DNA of 64,000 bases, taken from assembly GCA_027920525.1 (NCBI GenBank), contig CP115858.1, positions 3,658,001 to 3,722,000 of the forward strand, given 5' to 3'. The DNA is from Chryseobacterium daecheongense. GTDB taxonomy: Bacteria > Bacteroidota > Bacteroidia > Flavobacteriales > Weeksellaceae. Below the pieces are notes generated by a model. The model saw only the letters and a program-made list of their open reading frames with translations. It searched no databases and was not told the origin of the DNA. Position numbers and translations under genes: made by a program. Position 1 is the stretch's first letter. Each line of letters begins with the position of its first letter. Positions 52,340 to 61,079 of the stretch are shown one piece after another.

Positions 52340-53185
52340 ATGGAAACTGAAACTATAAGAAAATTTACTCCTGGTAATGAATGGATATACTTTAAAATCT
52401 ATACCGGAATAAAAACAGCAGATTATATTTTAGATGAAGCAATCAAGCCTTTAGCTGATTATCTTCTACAAAGCAATATCATTTCAAAATGGTTTTTTAT
52501 CAGATATCATGATCCTCAATCACATATACGGGTTAGATTTAAATTAAATAGTGCTGGAGGCTATGATGAAATTTTAAAAAAAATAAACAAAAGTCTAGAG
52601 GATTATACGGTGAGTGGAGAAATCTCTAATATTCTCATTGATACTTATAGTAGGGAGATTGAAAGGTACGGTGAACATACTATTGAAGACGCAGAAACCT
52701 TATTCTCTTTCAATAGTAGTTTAGTTTTGGATTGTTTATATATGGATGATGAAGAGAAAATTTTATTAAGTCTTTTTCATATTGATAAAACATTGGATAT
52801 GCTTCATCTTTCTGTTGAGGAAAAACTTAGTTGGCTTAAAGACTATAATTATGCATTTAAGAAAGAATTTAATTCTGATAAAAGCCTCAATAGCCAGCTG
52901 GATAAAAAATACAGAGAAATTAAGCCTAGATTAATTGACTACTTTCTTTCAGATAATTATAGAACAATAAGAAATAGGATTGTTTATAGTATTACTAACA
53001 GTAGCCAAGTATTTGACAATATTAATCAATCCGTAGAGTTTAAGGGGCAAAGTTTTTTTCAAAGTATATTCCATATGAACATTAATAGACTTTTTGCTTC
53101 CGATCAAAGAATATTTGAAATGATTATATATGATTATTTACACAGATATTATAAAAGTATTCTTTTTACAAATAGACCAAATTAG
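52340..53185 (+). CDS. Split LanB, elimination half (thiopeptide-type biosynthesis protein)
   Basis: A 281-aa protein of the SpaB C-terminal / thiopeptide-type family (PF14028): GNEWIYFKIYTGIKTADYIL, KWFFIRYHDPQSHIRVRFKL, REIERYGEHTIEDAETLFSFNSSLVLD. It eliminates the glutamate to form dehydro residues. Together with the preceding gene it makes a two-piece dehydratase, as in thiopeptide and some Bacteroidetes lanthipeptide clusters. No LanC follows. A hairpin separates it from the S15 peptidase gene. Confidence 0.93.
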   Translation: METETIRKFTPGNEWIYFKIYTGIKTADYILDEAIKPLADYLLQSNIISKWFFIRYHDPQSHIRVRFKLNSAGGYDEILKKINKSLEDYTVSGEISNILIDTYSREIERYGEHTIEDAETLFSFNSSLVLDCLYMDDEEKILLSLFHIDKTLDMLHLSVEEKLSWLKDYNYAFKKEFNSDKSLNSQLDKKYREIKPRLIDYFLSDNYRTIRNRIVYSITNSSQVFDNINQSVEFKGQSFFQSIFHMNINRLFASDQRIFEMIIYDYLHRYYKSILFTNRPN

Positions 53186-53242
53186 TAATCTTTGTTGATT
53201 ACGGTCGAATGTTAGTTAAAGCGTTTTGAAAGCCAGGTGTTT

Positions 53243-53268
53243 AGATTGATCTTTTGAAAGATTAATCT
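53243..53268. terminator. Hairpin between split lanB and the S15 peptidase gene
   Basis: AGATTGATCTTT (53243-53254) and AAAGATTAATCT (53257-53268) pair except for one position. There is no clear T-tract, so it may attenuate rather than terminate. Confidence 0.45.
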
Positions 53269-53357
53269 TCGGGTTATGAATTATTCTTATTTTTGTGATA
53301 AGAGGCTTTACTAATTTATTTCTATCAAAGATCACAAATATTATAAATATTATTAAA

Positions 53358-55589
53358 ATGAAAATAAAACTGGTAATTATCGTATTGTTCTTTATCAATA
53401 CCATGTCAGCACAAAAAATATACTTTTCAGCAAAGGCTGCAAATGATTCCTTAATTCTCGAAAAAAATATTTCAGATTTTGCTGCCAAGTCAGTTGGGAA
53501 ATATGAAAAATCTAAAGGATTAGATTCTTTGGAAAAGCAACTGAAATTGGAAATTTTAGCAGGTCGTTTTAAAAACGCCGTTACAACTATTGGGAAATAC
53601 AGAAATGTTTTTGCAAACAGTAAATATGCCTGTACCAGATTTGTTAACTATGAAATATATGCTTTAGCTAAAGATATTGAAAAAAATGAAAGAGCGGTTT
53701 TTCCAAAAGCACTGGAAAAAGCTTTTAATATTAAATATGCTGAGCTTCCTGAAAAATATTCATTCCGGGTGGCTGAAATCTTTAGTGAAGATATTCCATT
53801 ACAGAGAACAAAATTGAAAAAAGGCTTGATGGCACTGAAGAATGATAGTATTGCGAATGCGGCAGCATTGGGGCTTGCTATGAGTTACCTGGATCTAAAG
53901 GTTTCTTCTCAAATTCAATCTAAAGTGACAGACCTTTTAATTTTAAAAGATAAAGAAAGATATACGATTGAGTCATTTAATTTAAAAACAAGCGGTGGGG
54001 GCAATGTTGAAATAACAATTATGCGTAGGAAAGGGAATGAAAAACCTTTGCCGGTTATTCTTACCAATAATATCTATGCCGGAAAATATGATTATGCTGT
54101 TGGAAAAAGAGCTGTAGCATACGATTATGTCGGAGTGGTTGTAAATACGCGTGGGAAGAGAAATAGTCCGGATGAAATAGAGCCTTTCGAGCATGAATCG
54201 CATGATCTTTATGATGTAGTCGACTGGATCAGTAAACAGCCGTGGTGTAACGGAAAAGTTGGGATGATTGGTGGTAGTTACTTAGGCTTCAGTCAGTGGG
54301 GAGCCGTGAAAAAACTACATCCAGCGCTAAAAACAATTGTACCTCAGGTTTCCGTAGGAATTGGAATTGATTATCCGATGACTAATAATGTATTTATGAG
54401 CTATATGCTGCAATGGATAGCATATGTCACTAACAACAAATTAACAGATGAATCTGATTTCCGGAATTTTGCAAAATGGGATTCTATTAATACAGCTTGG
54501 TATAAAAGCGGAAAGTCCTTTAGAGCTCTTAATTCTGTAAAAGGTATAAGAGATAAAATTTTTCAAAGATGGCTGGACCATCCAAGCTACGATAAATTTT
54601 GGAAAGATATGGTCCCTTACAAAGAAGATTTTTCAAAAATTAATATTCCTGTTCTTACCACAACGGGGTTTTATGATGACGATCAGCTTGGAGCGATGTA
54701 CTATTTCCGGGAACATCTTAAATATAATAAAAATGCCAATCACTATGTTGTAATGGGGCCTTACGATCATGGAGGAGCTCAAAGTTATGGTGTAAATATA
54801 TTAAGAGGATATAAAGTAGATCCTGTGGCTAGAATCAATATAAGCGATCTCGCTTTCTCTTGGTTTGATTATATTCTGAAAGACGGGATGAAACCTGAAC
54901 TTTTAAAAGACAAGATAAATATTCAAATAATGGACACTAATGAGTGGCTCCATGTACCTGCCTTAGAAAAATCGCATAATAGTAAACTAAAGCTTTATTT
55001 CACAAAAAAAGAAAATGAACAATTGGTTTTGACTAAAGATAAACCTGGTGTATTGAATTCAACAAAACAAACAGTTGATTTTAAAAATAGAGACGATAAA
55101 GATGTATATTTTAAAGTAGGAAAAAGTGATAGTATAAAGATAAATAATTCTCTTGTTTATCAGACAGAGGTATTGGATAAAGATCTTATTATTAGTGGTG
55201 CATTTAATGCACAGATAAAAGCGGCTCTGAATAAAAAAGATATGGATATTACAATATCCTTAATCCAGATAAAGCCAGATAATAAAATATTCTTTTTATC
55301 CGACTTTCTTGGAAGGGCCAGCTACGCTGAAAACAGAGAAAAAAGACGTCTTCTTGAGCCTGGAAAAATTGAAACCATTCCGGTCGTAAATTCGATGTTT
55401 GTTAGTAAAAAAATACCTAAAGGAAGTAAATTGGTTGTAATTTTAGGAGTAAACAAGAATTCAGCATATCAGGTCAATTATGGTACTGGAAAGGATGTAA
55501 GTGAAGAAACAATTGATGATGCTACAGAACCATTGAATATTGAATGGTATAATGATAGTTATATAGAAATTCCAACTATCGAAAAGTAG
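53358..55589 (+). CDS. Secreted S15 / CocE-family X-Pro dipeptidyl-peptidase-like hydrolase
   Basis: A 743-aa protein with signal peptide (MKIKLVIIVLFFINTMSAQ); an upstream GTG at 53295 is rejected. The S15 catalytic features are IGGSYLGFSQWG (Ser307), TTGFYDDDQLGA (Asp) and MGPYDHGGAQ (His), then a C-terminal jelly-roll domain. These enzymes remove X-Pro dipeptides or hydrolyse esters/amides. Lying just after the split LanB, it is a candidate second protease for trimming the peptide, but its linkage is only positional. Confidence 0.88.
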   Translation: MKIKLVIIVLFFINTMSAQKIYFSAKAANDSLILEKNISDFAAKSVGKYEKSKGLDSLEKQLKLEILAGRFKNAVTTIGKYRNVFANSKYACTRFVNYEIYALAKDIEKNERAVFPKALEKAFNIKYAELPEKYSFRVAEIFSEDIPLQRTKLKKGLMALKNDSIANAAALGLAMSYLDLKVSSQIQSKVTDLLILKDKERYTIESFNLKTSGGGNVEITIMRRKGNEKPLPVILTNNIYAGKYDYAVGKRAVAYDYVGVVVNTRGKRNSPDEIEPFEHESHDLYDVVDWISKQPWCNGKVGMIGGSYLGFSQWGAVKKLHPALKTIVPQVSVGIGIDYPMTNNVFMSYMLQWIAYVTNNKLTDESDFRNFAKWDSINTAWYKSGKSFRALNSVKGIRDKIFQRWLDHPSYDKFWKDMVPYKEDFSKINIPVLTTTGFYDDDQLGAMYYFREHLKYNKNANHYVVMGPYDHGGAQSYGVNILRGYKVDPVARINISDLAFSWFDYILKDGMKPELLKDKINIQIMDTNEWLHVPALEKSHNSKLKLYFTKKENEQLVLTKDKPGVLNSTKQTVDFKNRDDKDVYFKVGKSDSIKINNSLVYQTEVLDKDLIISGAFNAQIKAALNKKDMDITISLIQIKPDNKIFFLSDFLGRASYAENREKRRLLEPGKIETIPVVNSMFVSKKIPKGSKLVVILGVNKNSAYQVNYGTGKDVSEETIDDATEPLNIEWYNDSYIEIPTIEK

Positions 55590-55791
55590 AGTTATTTATA
55601 TAAAAGTGATAAATTTTAAATTTTGTTTTATTGCTTTATTTAGTGAATTTTTTAATTATAATTCAATAATCTACATTTTTTTTTATTTAAAAGTAAAATT
55701 TGCTACAGGAAACATATATTTGGTGTAAACTCAAATAAACTTAAAAAATCATAAAGTTTTCATAAAGTTTTACAAATAAATAAAAATGTTT

Positions 55792-55820
55792 TTGTTTTTA
55801 TAAATATTGTTGTACTTTTA
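55792..55820 (+). promoter_or_regulatory. Promoter of the candidate small RNA
   Basis: TTG at 55792-55794, 18 nt spacer, then TACTTTTA at 55813-55820, seven of eight bases of TAnnTTTG. The predicted start is near 55827, inside a stretch without a gene. Confidence 0.5.
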
Positions 55821-55826
55821 CATCGC

Positions 55827-55913
55827 CTTGAATGAGGGAACAAGTCAAGGTAATAAATTTTTTTTCATCATTTGTGTTTTTAGAATCGTATCGCCTGATA
55901 CGATTCTTTTTTA
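55827..55913 (+). ncRNA. Candidate small RNA in the gap after the S15 gene
   Basis: An orphan promoter is followed by a hairpin (CCTTGA 55826-55831 with TCAAGG 55845-55850), a U-rich linker and a strong terminator (AGAATCGTATC 55882-55892, loop GCCT, GATACGATTCT 55897-55907, then TTTTTT). That defines a transcript of about 85 nt. It ends over the 3' end of the convergent DUF3810 gene. A 36-codon frame inside runs through the terminator and is unlikely. The rest of 55590-55910 is very AT-rich and shows nothing else. Confidence 0.45.
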
Positions 55914-56996
55914 TTGTTCATAATTCAACAGTAAATCAATGAAATAGGAATAGGTTACGGAGCCTTCCTGTTGATTGCTTTGTAAAAATAAATTATTCGT
56001 AAAACCAAAGAAGTCATCAAGCCATCCCTGATGTTTTAAAATAAAGCTCTTTTCATATAAGCGATCCCTTTTCATCCCAGAAGAATAATTTTTTATTACT
56101 GCTTTTGCAAACGCAGGGTCTTCCTCTGCAATAAACCTTAAAAGACTTTTTAATGTAAAATATTCAGTGCTGTATCGCAAATCTGAATTTTTAGAGTTAA
56201 TACCAACCAGATATCCGATGAAGTTGGCTTCTTGCTCTCTTGCGAATCCTAATTGATGGGAAGTTTCATGGGCTAGAGTAAATGGAATAAACGAAGAGGG
56301 AAGCTTGGAATTGTATTGTGCTTCTGCAGTAAATGGATTATAGTACCCTAGGATGCCTGTGAAATTCATTATATCCTTGAATAAACTCGGTTTGATTGAA
56401 TTTACTGCCGTTACTTTTTTATCTGAAATGTACTGGGGAAGCATTAATTGCTGCGAAAGAATTTCTTTTTGAATGATTTTTGAATTACGGATCACAAAGA
56501 TTCCGTTTTTATCCTCGGACACAAGTTGTCGGGTAGATTTACATTTTTCAAGATATATCAAAGCCAGCCTTCTGGCTTTTTCTATATTGGGTCTTTCCTG
56601 ATTTCTTAATTTTTTAATAATCGGGGTCTGAAAATATAGCATTCCCCATGAAACCTGATAAGAAAAATAAAAGAGATTAATCAGTACTAAAAATTTTAGT
56701 AAGGAACTATTTCTCTTTTTCCTGTTGAAAAGCTGGAAAATAAGGTATAGACAGACAATGCCCAGTAGGACGTATAAAACATCTCCAAATGAGAAAGGGA
56801 TCCATGAGAATATAATCTGATGAAATACCTTTTGTAGTTCAAAAAACTTTTCAAAAACAGAAATGAATAATTGTGATTTTGAAAACGCAAAAAACAAAAA
56901 GAATTGGGCAAGTAATATACCTGCCCAAAATCTTTTTTTCTTATATGTATGTATATTTTTAGTGTCCACTACCTTTTGAAATTTTGTCAAGATCAA
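55911..56996 (-). CDS. DUF3810 membrane protein with zinc-peptidase-like motif
   Basis: A 361-aa protein with three N-terminal membrane helices (about 25-120) and a soluble part bearing FTLAHETSHQLGFAREQEANFIGYLVG near residues 240-266: HExxH followed by a downstream Glu (EQEAN), a gluzincin-like arrangement. This is the DUF3810 family, function unknown but plausibly a protease. Its start overlaps the end of the sugar transporter by 38 nt, which implies coupling. Confidence 0.88.
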   Translation of the reverse strand: MILTKFQKVVDTKNIHTYKKKRFWAGILLAQFFLFFAFSKSQLFISVFEKFFELQKVFHQIIFSWIPFSFGDVLYVLLGIVCLYLIFQLFNRKKRNSSLLKFLVLINLFYFSYQVSWGMLYFQTPIIKKLRNQERPNIEKARRLALIYLEKCKSTRQLVSEDKNGIFVIRNSKIIQKEILSQQLMLPQYISDKKVTAVNSIKPSLFKDIMNFTGILGYYNPFTAEAQYNSKLPSSFIPFTLAHETSHQLGFAREQEANFIGYLVGINSKNSDLRYSTEYFTLKSLLRFIAEEDPAFAKAVIKNYSSGMKRDRLYEKSFILKHQGWLDDFFGFTNNLFLQSNQQEGSVTYSYFIDLLLNYEQ

Positions 56997-58404
56997 TTCC
57001 CTGAGATCTTAAGATTCCACTTACACGGATTGCATAGAATGCCAGATAAGCAAAGCAGATTACACCTACAATATAACTGAAATGAATAGAGGTGAGGTCG
57101 GCTACATAACCTTGAATAATACTTACTATTCCCCCTCCCATAATCATCATGATCAGGTATCCGGAACCTTGGTTTGTATGCTTACCAAGACCATTGATAG
57201 CCAAAGCGAAAATACAAGGCCAGAGTGTTGAACAGAATAATCCTACGCTTGTGAAGGCATATACTGAAACCATTCCTGTAGTAAACATTCCTATTAATAA
57301 AGCGGTAATTCCTGCGCAGGAAAATATAAGAAGCATCCTGGCTGGATTTCCCTTACTCAGAATGTCACAGATGATCATTGCTATGATAATAAACGCATAA
57401 ACATAAAAATGATTGAGATCGTGTTTTGCGATTGCATTTACTAGTAAAAATACACCAAAAGCTAAATAAGGAGCTAGAAATCGTAAAATCTTTTTAAATC
57501 CGGCACTCAGATCAAAAGCTTCAACAGCACCGGTCCAACGACCAATCATTAGAGAAGCCCAATATAAAGATATGTAAGGAGCAACATCTTTTGTTGCAAA
57601 ACCTAAATGTTTCTCCATATAAGCAGGTAAGTTACTCGCTGTAGAAACTTCTACACCCACGTAAACAAAAATAGCGATCATTCCAAGTACCAGCTGTGGA
57701 TATTGAAAAGCTGATTTTCTATGTTCTCCCGGAACAGCGTCATCTGTGTCTTCTAAATTGGTTGGAGTAACTGCTGGAAGAGAGGAGAATTTAAGCATGA
57801 TTGCAACTAAAACAAAGGCCACTCCTAATATTAAATAAGGCGTTTTTACACTTTCTATGCTCGCTTCTGTATTGGCAGCAGCGGCAGATCCGAAAATAGC
57901 AAAAGAAACAATCAGTGGTCCAATTGTAGTTCCCAGGTTATTGATTCCTCCTGCCATTGTTAACCTTTGTGATCCGGTTTCAGTAGGTCCTACCTCAATT
58001 GCCAATGGGTTGGCTACGATTTGTTGTAAAGAAAAACCTAATCCAACAATAAACAAACCTGATATCATCAGTGGGAACGATCCCAAATTGGCTGCTGGAT
58101 AAAATAATAGGGTTCCAGCGGCAGAAATAAGAAGCCCGGCAATTAATCCATTTTTGTATCCGATTCTGTTAACCAGGTCTTGCTTAATACCTTTAGAAAT
58201 AACCATATAAATTAAAGAACCGACAGTATAGGCGACATAAAAACAGATCTGCACCAGCATACTTTCGGTTTGACTTAAGTTAAAAGCTTTTTGGAAGACT
58301 GGGATCAAAATATCATTACTTGCTGCAACAAATCCCCAGAAAAAAAATACAGTGACTAATGGGATAAACTGTCCCCAATTAGTTTGTTTAGAATAATTCG
58401 ACAT
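56959..58404 (-). CDS. FucP-like sugar:proton MFS transporter
   Basis: A 481-aa protein with twelve hydrophobic helices. FIPLVTVFFFWGFVAASNDILIPVF at the first helix, QKAFNLSQTESMLVQICFYVAYTVGS, and NPLAIEVGPTETGSQRLTMAGGINNLGTTIGP are hallmarks of the FucP/GluP/NagP group. It likely imports glucose, galactose, fucose or GlcNAc. A GlcNAc-kinase-like gene lies 1.8 kb away on the other strand, consistent with but not proof of an amino-sugar substrate. Confidence 0.92.
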   Translation of the reverse strand: MSNYSKQTNWGQFIPLVTVFFFWGFVAASNDILIPVFQKAFNLSQTESMLVQICFYVAYTVGSLIYMVISKGIKQDLVNRIGYKNGLIAGLLISAAGTLLFYPAANLGSFPLMISGLFIVGLGFSLQQIVANPLAIEVGPTETGSQRLTMAGGINNLGTTIGPLIVSFAIFGSAAAANTEASIESVKTPYLILGVAFVLVAIMLKFSSLPAVTPTNLEDTDDAVPGEHRKSAFQYPQLVLGMIAIFVYVGVEVSTASNLPAYMEKHLGFATKDVAPYISLYWASLMIGRWTGAVEAFDLSAGFKKILRFLAPYLAFGVFLLVNAIAKHDLNHFYVYAFIIIAMIICDILSKGNPARMLLIFSCAGITALLIGMFTTGMVSVYAFTSVGLFCSTLWPCIFALAINGLGKHTNQGSGYLIMMIMGGGIVSIIQGYVADLTSIHFSYIVGVICFAYLAFYAIRVSGILRSQGIDLDKISKGSGH

Positions 58405-58445
58405 GTTTGTTAAAGATTTCTTAATAACAAATATAATTATTTCTT

Positions 58446-59174
58446 TTAAATAGAGCGTTCTAGCAAGGTTTTTTTTATTTCGTTAAAAGCTTGCGTTTTC
58501 ATATCCTTTTGAGATGCCGAAGGCTCCATAATATCATTGAAATAAACCTTTACTTTACCGGGGTGGCCTTTAGAATTATCGAAGGGAAACATTTCTTTCA
58601 AGCCAATAAAAGTAAAGACTGCTATCGGAGACTGATGTTTTGTAGATAAGGTAAAAGGTCCGTCTTTGAATTCGTCCAGAAGAATAGACGTGTCGTCAGG
58701 CACACCGCCTTCCGGAAAAATAACAATACTATTTCCCTCTTCCATTTTTTCAGCACATCTTCTATAAACATCTGCACGGCTTCTGGCACTACTTCGGTCT
58801 ACCATAACGCAGATCCTTTTATAGATGGTGCCGAAAATAGGAATTTTCACTAACTCCTTTTTTCCTACATAACAAAGAGGGTGATGTGGAAATAGAATGC
58901 ATGGAAGCATAATATCCATTATAGAGGTATGGTTGGAAATAACTACATATTGTTTTTTTCTGTCAATCTTTTTATCCGTAAGATTAATCAGCTCATAGCG
59001 AAGCCCCATACCATAAAACATTCCGTAACACCAAAAGCGGATAAACTGATAGGCATATCTGTAGTGTTTTTTGCTAAAGGATAAAATATAAACAGGTATT
59101 CCAAAAATGATCGTTAAAAAAAAGGCTAATATCAGAAGCCAGAATCTCCACAAATAATTTAAAATCTTTACCAC
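58446..59174 (-). CDS. plsC: 1-acyl-glycerol-3-phosphate acyltransferase (PlsC family)
   Basis: Adds the second acyl chain to lysophosphatidate in phospholipid synthesis at the inner membrane. The 242-aa protein has an N-terminal hydrophobic segment, the catalytic NHTSIMD (HX4D) near residues 82-88, and the substrate-binding FPEGGVPDD. It starts 3 nt after the GtrA gene on the same strand. Other glycerolipid acyltransferases share these motifs, so the symbol is a best guess. Confidence 0.9.
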   Translation of the reverse strand: MVKILNYLWRFWLLILAFFLTIIFGIPVYILSFSKKHYRYAYQFIRFWCYGMFYGMGLRYELINLTDKKIDRKKQYVVISNHTSIMDIMLPCILFPHHPLCYVGKKELVKIPIFGTIYKRICVMVDRSSARSRADVYRRCAEKMEEGNSIVIFPEGGVPDDTSILLDEFKDGPFTLSTKHQSPIAVFTFIGLKEMFPFDNSKGHPGKVKVYFNDIMEPSASQKDMKTQAFNEIKKTLLERSI

Positions 59175-59177
59175 AAA

Positions 59178-59636
59178 CTAACCATTAAAAATTACTTTCT
59201 TCTTGACAGAATAATTAAGAATTGAAACCAATAAAATCGCAGCGATCTTACTCAGAATTTCTGGACTCAAGGTATAAAAAATTAAATTGATATTATCTTT
59301 AAATACAAAGCTGTAAAATATTTGAAAGAAACTAAGGCTGAGTAGTGTTGAAATAAAAGAGATAATCATAAAATAGGCAAATTCTTTTCTTTTTGAATGT
59401 TTTCCTCTTTCAAAAACAAACCAGATGCTTAAAAAATAATTGCTGATAATTCCGCAGCAGGTAGAAAAAATATTACTCAATGGATAATGGATTCCATGAA
59501 AATTTGTTTCCGAATGCAAAAATTGAGGAAGATATGTGCTGAAGATCTTAAAACTTCCTATCTCCATAACAGCACTGAGTCCTCCTGCTATTATGAAGAA
59601 CAATATTTGTTTCTGACGTAGTATTAATTCTCTCAT
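59178..59636 (-). CDS. GtrA-family membrane protein
   Basis: A 152-aa protein with four predicted helices and GtrA features: the N-terminal FFIIAGGLSAVMEIGSF and ISNYFLSIWFVFERGKHSKR in the middle. GtrA proteins are small flippase-like partners in glycolipid or polysaccharide modification. It heads a two-gene unit with the acyltransferase, suggesting envelope lipid work. The 229-nt gap upstream shows no other gene. Confidence 0.9.
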   Translation of the reverse strand: MRELILRQKQILFFIIAGGLSAVMEIGSFKIFSTYLPQFLHSETNFHGIHYPLSNIFSTCCGIISNYFLSIWFVFERGKHSKRKEFAYFMIISFISTLLSLSFFQIFYSFVFKDNINLIFYTLSPEILSKIAAILLVSILNYSVKKKVIFNG

Positions 59637-59865
59637 CGAATTTATCTGATGTGCAAATTTATAACTATATGTTAAACAGTAAAAAAAGATGTTAAATATT
59701 TTTTTTAAATCAAAAATAGTTCTAAATTTAATTTCAGAAGTAAATAAAAAGTACCTGATAATAAATTCATTTTCAGCCAGTTGTGTTGATGGTTTTTTCT
59801 ATCTTGTAATGCCCGATTGAAAGCATTCTCCACAAATTTATAACCCAATTTATAACAATATTTGT

Positions 59866-60129
59866 ATGAAAAGTCAAAACAAATACAGAAAATTCCAGCT
59901 CCAACAGAAAAATATTGAAGCTCTTGAGAAGGAGAATTCCCGTTTCAGGAGAGTATATTCTGAATATGAAAATATGTCTGATGAGCTTTGGAGTCTTGAA
60001 AACTCCAAGGGTGAACAGGTGCCAGATGATTTTATCAATGCGATGATGTTACAGGCTTCTTATCTGGAAGATGAAATTCAGGACTGGCTGATACAGTTCA
60101 ATGAAAAAAAAGATGATATAAAACATTAG
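59866..60129 (+). CDS. Small coiled-coil protein of unknown function
   Basis: An 87-aa charged helical protein (KYRKFQLQQKNIEALEKENSRFRRVYSEYENMSDELW, written across residues 6-42) with no signal or cysteine. No family was recognised. Codon use and composition look like a real gene. It lies 86 nt before the kinase gene with its own upstream AT-rich promoter region. Confidence 0.72.
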   Translation: MKSQNKYRKFQLQQKNIEALEKENSRFRRVYSEYENMSDELWSLENSKGEQVPDDFINAMMLQASYLEDEIQDWLIQFNEKKDDIKH

Positions 60130-60214
60130 TTATACCAGTCACGTTGTGGCTTCTTTGTGAAGCTATTTAGAGATAAAATTCATAATTTAGCATCCTTAAA
60201 CTAAAATGTAATAT

Positions 60215-61066
60215 ATGGTTGCTATTGTTGATGGCGGTTCTACCAAATGTGATTGGGTAATTTTAGATGACTTTAAAAAGGTCTTTATGAAGACGGAGAC
60301 TATTGGTTTTAATCCCAATAATATTGCCGCAGAACTTATTGTACCCGAAATTGAAAAAAACATCAACCTTAGTGCTGTTAAAAACTCGATAACAAAGGTT
60401 TTTTTCTATGGTTCAGGATGTGGTATCCCTGAAAACTGTGCGACTATCGAAAGAGAATTGGGTAAATTTTTTACTAAAGCTGATGTTTTAGCAAAAGAAG
60501 ACCTGATGGCTGCTGCGTATGCCGCTTATACTGGAAAGCCTGCTATTGTTTGCATTCTGGGAACGGGATCCAATTCTTGTTACTTTGACGGAGAAAATCT
60601 AAAAATAAAGCTTCCGTCTCTGGGATTTCTTATTGGAGATGAAGGTAGCGGAAGTGCTATTGGGAAACAATTGGTACGTCGCTTTTTCATGCAGAAACTT
60701 CCTCAGGACCTACATATAGAATTTGAGGAAATCTATCAGTTAACAATTGAGGAGGCATTAAAAAATATGTACCATACCTCAAGGCCAAATGCTTATTTGG
60801 CTAATTTCAATAAATTCGTTGTAGAACGGAAGGATCACCCATACTTTCAAAAAATGGTTTTCGAGGAGATGAGAAATTTCTTTGAATACCAGGTTCTTCC
60901 TTATGAAGAATCCAAGGATGCCGAAATTAACTTTATCGGATCTATTGCTTATTATTATGAAGATATTCTTCGCTCTGCAGCTGCAGAACTTAATTTAAAC
61001 ATTGGTAATATTGTACAAAAACCGATTGAAAGTTTAGTAAATTACCATATTAAATATATACTATAA
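60215..61066 (+). CDS. BadF/BadG-type N-acetylglucosamine-like kinase
   Basis: A 283-aa actin-fold ATPase: phosphate-1 motif VDGGSTKCDWVILD, GFNPNN, ILGTGSNSCYFDG (phosphate-2), and LGFLIGDEGSGSAIGKQ. This is the N-acetylglucosamine kinase / BadF-BadG subgroup common in Bacteroidetes, which phosphorylates amino sugars recovered from the cell wall. It is 13 nt upstream of the malic enzyme, but no shared pathway is evident. Confidence 0.9.
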   Translation: MVAIVDGGSTKCDWVILDDFKKVFMKTETIGFNPNNIAAELIVPEIEKNINLSAVKNSITKVFFYGSGCGIPENCATIERELGKFFTKADVLAKEDLMAAAYAAYTGKPAIVCILGTGSNSCYFDGENLKIKLPSLGFLIGDEGSGSAIGKQLVRRFFMQKLPQDLHIEFEEIYQLTIEEALKNMYHTSRPNAYLANFNKFVVERKDHPYFQKMVFEEMRNFFEYQVLPYEESKDAEINFIGSIAYYYEDILRSAAAELNLNIGNIVQKPIESLVNYHIKYIL

Positions 61067-61079
61067 AAAAATACACTCT

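Noticed and set aside
53295..53357. GTG start adding 21 residues to the S15 peptidase
   Set aside because: It would bury the signal peptide; ATG at 53358 is preferred.
55833..55943. 36-codon ORF inside the candidate small RNA
   Set aside because: It runs through the terminator hairpin and past its T-tract into the convergent gene.
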